The position numbers were made by a program, and so were the translations under genes. The notes below the pieces were generated by a model that was given only the letters and a program-made list of their open reading frames with translations, did no database searches and was not told the DNA's origin. Below are positions 6,396 through 8,498 of a stretch of 8,498 nucleotides of DNA, piece by piece. Source of the stretch: Microbacteriaceae bacterium UBA6152 (lineage in GTDB: Bacteria > Actinomycetota > Actinomycetes > Actinomycetales > Microbacteriaceae); the NCBI GenBank assembly GCA_002423075.1, contig DIUS01000072.1, positions 32,195 through 40,692 of the forward strand, given 5' to 3'. How positions within the stretch are numbered: the first letter of the stretch is position 1; every line of letters starts with the position of its first letter.

Positions 6396-6629
6396 ATGAA
6401 CCAGCAGTTGAGCCCCGAAGAAGAGCGCGACTTCTACGCCGACCCAGCGAATCAGGTGCCCGTCGGCCCTCCTGTGCGGAGGCGGCCGCGGCTCAGCGAG
6501 CCAGTTCCTGTTCGGTTCCCTCACGAACTCCTCGAGAGAGTGCGCGCGCGGGCCGAAGCAGACGACCGCTCGGTCTCGAGCTGGATTCGGCGAGCCGTCG
6601 AGCACGAGCTAGGTCGAAACGCAGGCTGA
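6396..6629 (+). CDS. Small ribbon-helix-helix (CopG/Arc-like) DNA-binding protein (77 aa)
   Basis: The ATG at 6396 follows GGGAGG (6386-6391) at short spacing. Residues 1-36 are an acidic then Arg/Pro-rich arm (SPEEERDFYADPANQ, then VRRRPRLSEP). Residues 37-71 match a ribbon-helix-helix unit: strand VPVRFP (37-42), helix ELLERVRARAEADD, turn RSVSS, helix WIRRAVEHELGR. Such proteins bind operator DNA as dimers, the strands entering the major groove, and many are antitoxins that repress their own operon. No partner toxin is seen on either side: upstream has no convincing gene, and downstream is a convergent unrelated gene ending 5 bases away. It may be a stand-alone regulator or an orphan antitoxin. 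The fold is well supported; the role is not. Confidence 0.8.
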   Translation: MNQQLSPEEERDFYADPANQVPVGPPVRRRPRLSEPVPVRFPHELLERVRARAEADDRSVSSWIRRAVEHELGRNAG

Positions 6630-6634
6630 CGCTC

Positions 6635-6976
6635 CTACGACTCGGGGTCGTACATGAACTCGCGCAACTCTTGCGGGCAGCGGCACGCGGCGGCGACGCG
6701 ACGAGCCCACTCCACGGCCTCGTCGCGCGTGGCCGCCTCGATGACGGTGTGACCCCCGTCGAGCCGCTCGAAGGCAGAATAGGTCGGCGCACTCACCGTG
6801 CCGTCTGTGGCCACCGCGACGGGCTCGACGTCTTCGTTGATGCCGCCGCCGAACACGTAGACGCCCGCCGCCTTCATGTCGCGCACGACCTGGTGCGATT
6901 CTTCGACGACCTGGTCCCACTGGCCGTCGGGAACCTCCATGACGCCGCTGGGGAAAGAAATGAGGTACTTGGTCAT
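6635..6976 (-). CDS. YCII-related domain protein (YciI/DGPF family, 113 aa)
   Basis: The ATG at 6976 has a good ribosome binding site (AGGGAG, 7 bases away) and overlaps the upstream gene's TGA as ATGA, so the two are translationally coupled. The protein opens MTKYLISFPSGVMEVPDGQW and continues with a helix (VVEESHQVVRDMKAAGVYVF), a Gly-rich turn (GGGINEDVEPVAVA), and the closing segment with GGHTVIEAATRDEAVEWARR. This is the ferredoxin-like alpha/beta barrel pattern of YCII proteins, usually about 100-120 residues. The family's chemistry is poorly known; some members are fused to or encoded beside ECF sigma factors. No sigma factor is present here; the operon partner is a YcaQ-type glycosylase homologue. 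The family call is good, the function unknown. Confidence 0.85.
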   Translation of the reverse strand: MTKYLISFPSGVMEVPDGQWDQVVEESHQVVRDMKAAGVYVFGGGINEDVEPVAVATDGTVSAPTYSAFERLDGGHTVIEAATRDEAVEWARRVAAACRCPQELREFMYDPES

Positions 6977-8076
6977 GATGGTGCTCCCTTTCTGGTGATG
7001 GTCAGGTCGAGCCGCAGCCACCGCGCGAGGGCGTGTAGCTCAGTCTCGACCGCGTCGCGCACGTCGGCGCTGAACGGCTCGTCTTCGGTGAGGCCGCGCA
7101 CCGTGAGGGTGCCCGCTCGGTGGTCGGCGCGAGCATCCACCGAGCCGACGAGTCGCTCGCCGTGCAGAATCGGCAGCGCGATCGCGCCTCGGCGACGTTG
7201 CTTCTCGGGCTTGTACATCTCGATTCCGTAGTCGAAGTCGAAGAGCCGCAGCTGCCTTTGCTTGTCAGTCATGAGCCTGTCGAACGGCGAGAGCAGCGCG
7301 GTGCGGCCAAGGAACGGCCGGTCTAGTTGCGCGGGGTCGACGCGCCACCGTCCGGGCGCGCCCTCGATCGTTGCGGGCTCGCCCACGCGCACGACGCCGT
7401 GCAGTTCTTGCGGTGAAACGGCGATGCTGTCGCGCATGATGCCGCAGGCCGCGAGCAGGTGCTCGCTGCGCACGCGCACAGCCTCGTCGCGCGGCACCTC
7501 GGCGGCTGGCGGCAGCACGTTCGCCGCCAGATCCCACACCCGCAATCGCCCCGCGCGCCCAACCACGGCGAGTTCGCCAGCGCCGTGCAAGAACTCGAGC
7601 ATCTGCGTGACGTTGCGGTTGTTCGTCCAGCCGGTCGAGGGCCACGGTGCGACCGCTTCGTCGGGAATGTCGGCTGAGGTGAGCGGGCCGAGATCGGCGA
7701 TGCGGTCGAGAATGCTCTGCCGGAACTCTGCGTTCGCCTCGACCCATCCGCGCGCGCCGGAGCGGTCGAGCCACGTGCGAAAGCCCGCAGTGAAGAGCGG
7801 CAGGTGACTGAGCGGCCGCAGCATCCACGTGCGCTCCCACACCTGCCCGCTCGCGAGCGCACGTTCGGCGTCGCCCGGCCGCACCGCCTCGCCCAGCCGC
7901 GCGTAGAGCACGTGGTCGGCGGCCGGCATGACGATGTTCGTCAGTTCGACGCGCACCATTGCCAGCGCGCCCACGACCGCGTGGAGCGAGTCGAGCTCGG
8001 CTGAGCCGTCGAGCACCGCGGCGCGCACCGCGATGCGGCGCGCCTCATCGCGGCTGAGGTGCACGGCGGCGGTCAC
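6973..8076 (-). CDS. YcaQ/AlkX-type winged-helix DNA glycosylase homologue (367 aa)
   Basis: The GTG start at 8076 lies 6 bases after a TAGCCT -10 hexamer, as in a leaderless mRNA. The protein has the HTH_42 (YcaQ-like) architecture of tandem winged helices. Family landmarks include LYARLGEAVRPGD (about 57-69) and, in the C-terminal part (about 262-315), LSPFDRLMTDKQRQLRLFDF followed by DYGIEMYKPEKQRRRGAIAL and HGERLVGSVDARAD. Characterised members (E. coli YcaQ/AlkX, Streptomyces AlkZ) unhook interstrand DNA crosslinks and excise alkylated bases. Their catalytic motif is Q-x-D or Q-x-Q in the first winged helix. At the aligned place this protein reads R42-V43-E44 (MVRVELTNIV), so the usual Gln is absent. 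It may have changed specificity, be inactive, or belong to a divergent subgroup. It is co-operonic with the YCII protein through an ATGA overlap. Length is typical. Confidence 0.88.
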   Translation of the reverse strand: MTAAVHLSRDEARRIAVRAAVLDGSAELDSLHAVVGALAMVRVELTNIVMPAADHVLYARLGEAVRPGDAERALASGQVWERTWMLRPLSHLPLFTAGFRTWLDRSGARGWVEANAEFRQSILDRIADLGPLTSADIPDEAVAPWPSTGWTNNRNVTQMLEFLHGAGELAVVGRAGRLRVWDLAANVLPPAAEVPRDEAVRVRSEHLLAACGIMRDSIAVSPQELHGVVRVGEPATIEGAPGRWRVDPAQLDRPFLGRTALLSPFDRLMTDKQRQLRLFDFDYGIEMYKPEKQRRRGAIALPILHGERLVGSVDARADHRAGTLTVRGLTEDEPFSADVRDAVETELHALARWLRLDLTITRKGAPS

Positions 8077-8082
8077 GCGAGC

Positions 8083-8088
8083 AGGCTA
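8083..8088 (-). promoter_or_regulatory. -10 element with leaderless spacing for the YcaQ-like/YCII operon
   Basis: TAGCCT on the minus strand is 6 bases from the GTG start at 8076, and no ribosome binding site lies between them. This supports the GTG as the true start. Confidence 0.55.
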
Positions 8089-8114
8089 TCGGCCAGCGCG
8101 GACGCTCGCTCGTT

Positions 8115-8120
8115 TAGAGT
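8115..8120 (+). promoter_or_regulatory. -10 element for tRNA-Arg
   Basis: TAGAGT lies 9 bases before the first tRNA base, placing transcription start within a few bases of the mature 5' end. It diverges from the operon promoter at 8083-8088. Confidence 0.5.
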
Positions 8121-8129
8121 GGAGGCACC

Positions 8130-8204
8130 GCCTCTGTAGCTCAATGGAAGAGCAGTTCCGTCCTAAGGAAAGGGTTGGGGGTTCGAGTCCCTCCAGGGGC
8201 ACCA
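8130..8204 (+). tRNA. tRNA-Arg, anticodon CCT (reads AGG), CCA encoded
   Basis: The cloverleaf is complete. The acceptor stem pairs GCCTCTG (8130-8136) with CAGGGGC (8194-8200), with one T-G wobble. The D-arm is GCTC/GAGC. The anticodon stem is TTCC/GGAA, with loop GTCCTAA and anticodon CCT at 8162-8164. The T-loop is TTCGAGT (8182-8188). The discriminator is A8201, followed by encoded CCA (8202-8204). The 3' end is duplicated at 8327-8353, as seen where integrases use tRNA genes. Confidence 0.95.
8178..8204 (+). repeat. Direct repeat copy 1 (tRNA-Arg 3' end), probable att site
   Basis: These 27 bases of the tRNA T-arm, acceptor stem and CCA recur at 8327-8353 with one mismatch; the last 22 bases are identical. 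Such duplications mark integration of elements whose tyrosine recombinase targets tRNA 3' ends. Confidence 0.7.
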
Positions 8205-8241
8205 ACGGAAAAGACCCGGCCTCGGCCGGGTCTTTTCCGTT
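8204..8241 (+). terminator. Perfect 18-bp terminator stem directly after tRNA-Arg
   Basis: AACGGAAAAGACCCGGCC (8204-8221) and its exact reverse complement (8224-8241) flank TC; the practical loop is CTCG. The right arm contains TCTTTTCC, so it can work as an intrinsic terminator, and the symmetric A/T blocks suit both directions. The stem starts on the final A of the tRNA CCA. Confidence 0.85.
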
Positions 8242-8326
8242 GACGCTCCTGGAAGCCGCGAGAAACCTTCGTGGGCCCACGCCGCGCAGTCCGCGGCGCC
8301 GCGCAGCGGTGTCGCGGCGGCATGGT
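8242..8326. other. Spacer between the two tRNA-end repeats, no gene
   Basis: These 85 bases hold a 12-bp perfect palindrome, CGTGGGCCCACG (8270-8281), and a short GC-rich repeat, GCCGCGCAG (8281-8289 and 8298-8306). No coding potential is seen. It may be the residue of an integrated element. Confidence 0.45.
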
Positions 8327-8353
8327 GGGGATCGAGTCCCTCCAGGGGCACCA
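8327..8353 (+). repeat. Direct repeat copy 2: displaced tRNA-Arg 3' end, probable att scar
   Basis: It matches 8178-8204 except for A in place of T at 8331, and includes CCA. There is no 5' half of a tRNA before it, so it is a fragment, not a second gene. The two copies are only 149 bases apart, so any element once between them has been lost or reduced to about 120 bases. A PIN-domain remnant ends 12 bases beyond it. Confidence 0.7.
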
Positions 8354-8364
8354 CGCGGCGGCAA

Positions 8365-8498
8365 CTACGCGCCGCTTCCGTTCCACAGCCGAAGACTGCA
8401 GTGGCGAGCGACGTGCATGAAGTCGCGGTCGGTAGTGAGGAGTTCGACGTCGTGGGTGATGCAGAGTTGCGCGGTCAGTGGAGTCCCGCATAGTGGTG
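8365..8498 (-). pseudogene. C-terminal part of a PIN-domain (VapC-like) toxin, incomplete and probably damaged
   Basis: Reading the minus strand from the window edge gives PLCGTPLTAQLCITHDVELL, then TTDRDFMHVARH and SLRLWNGSGA, with TAG at 8365-8367. The LLTTDRDF block followed by a helix and a short LRLW strand matches the end of PIN ribonucleases, where these Asp residues help hold the catalytic metal. In VapC proteins the part before it usually contains a D-x-x-I-A-A helix bearing another metal-binding Asp. Here PLTA runs almost directly into ITHDVELL, so that helix seems shortened by about eight residues. The 5' part lies outside the window, so an intact variant cannot be excluded. Its place beside a tRNA-end repeat suits an accessory toxin-antitoxin locus. 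Confidence 0.5.

Noticed and set aside
6636..6652. Hairpin TACGAC-TCGGG-GTCGTA between the convergent RHH and YCII genes
   Set aside because: The stem has only 6 bp, lies within the coding end of the YCII gene and has no T-run; too weak to call a terminator.
6176..7231. Plus-strand ORF of 351 codons
   Set aside because: It spans the RHH gene in another frame and the antisense of the YCII and YcaQ-like genes; its composition is Arg/Ser-rich and unnatural.
8086..8491. Minus-strand ORFs with translations such as GGTRTPNPFL and PLEGLEPPTL
   Set aside because: These are the antisense of the tRNA-Arg 3' end and its repeat, a common source of false gene calls.
1..8498. CRISPR array, insertion sequence, transposase, or multi-gene defence cassette
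   Set aside because: No regularly spaced repeats, no transposase or integrase motifs, and no recognisable defence gene set were seen; the only mobile-element traces are the tRNA-end repeat and the toxin remnant.

Overview
The window looks like chromosomal DNA of a high-GC actinobacterium, most likely in or near the family Microbacteriaceae. This rests on base composition, on the protein types present (HNH endonuclease opening MRTLVLNAGYEPL, NlpC/P60 protein with a long basic N-terminus, DUF2207-type protein with a Gly-rich tail) and on promoters placed 6-7 nt before start codons, as in leaderless actinobacterial mRNAs. The genus is not determined.

Layout: 1-788 (+) is a secreted NlpC/P60 cell-wall hydrolase whose start codon is cut by the window edge. 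789-1145 is a regulatory stretch with a strong hairpin, a possible promoter, a 38-codon leader ORF with a good ribosome binding site, and a textbook intrinsic terminator whose loop contains the leader's stop codon. 1146-1646 (+) is an HNH endonuclease. 1761-2394 is decaying DNA: an alpha/beta-hydrolase pseudogene with internal deletions (-), the start of a second broken gene (+) with its promoter intact, and a small ORF (-) with a good ribosome binding site running antisense into it. 2448-6106 (-) is a two-gene operon: a short secreted DUF2207 protein, then a 956-residue P2-type cation ATPase, overlapping by GTGA. 6396-6629 (+) is a small ribbon-helix-helix protein. 6635-8076 (-) is a second two-gene operon: a YcaQ-type DNA glycosylase homologue, then a YCII-domain protein, overlapping by ATGA. 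8130-8204 (+) is tRNA-Arg(CCT), followed by a perfect 18-bp terminator stem. A second copy of the tRNA 3' end lies at 8327-8353, and a PIN-domain (VapC-like) remnant (-) runs off the right edge.

Most genes appear to be ordinary housekeeping or accessory functions. The points that stand out are the leader ORF/terminator overlap before the HNH gene, the duplicated tRNA 3' end beside a toxin remnant (a probable integration scar), the pseudogene cluster, changes at key residues in the ATPase (PQGLP for PEGLP) and in the YcaQ homologue (R-V-E for Q-x-D/Q), the DUF2207 protein lacking its usual membrane part, and a recurring GAGCATCCGT motif. No CRISPR array, insertion sequence or complete new defence system was seen.
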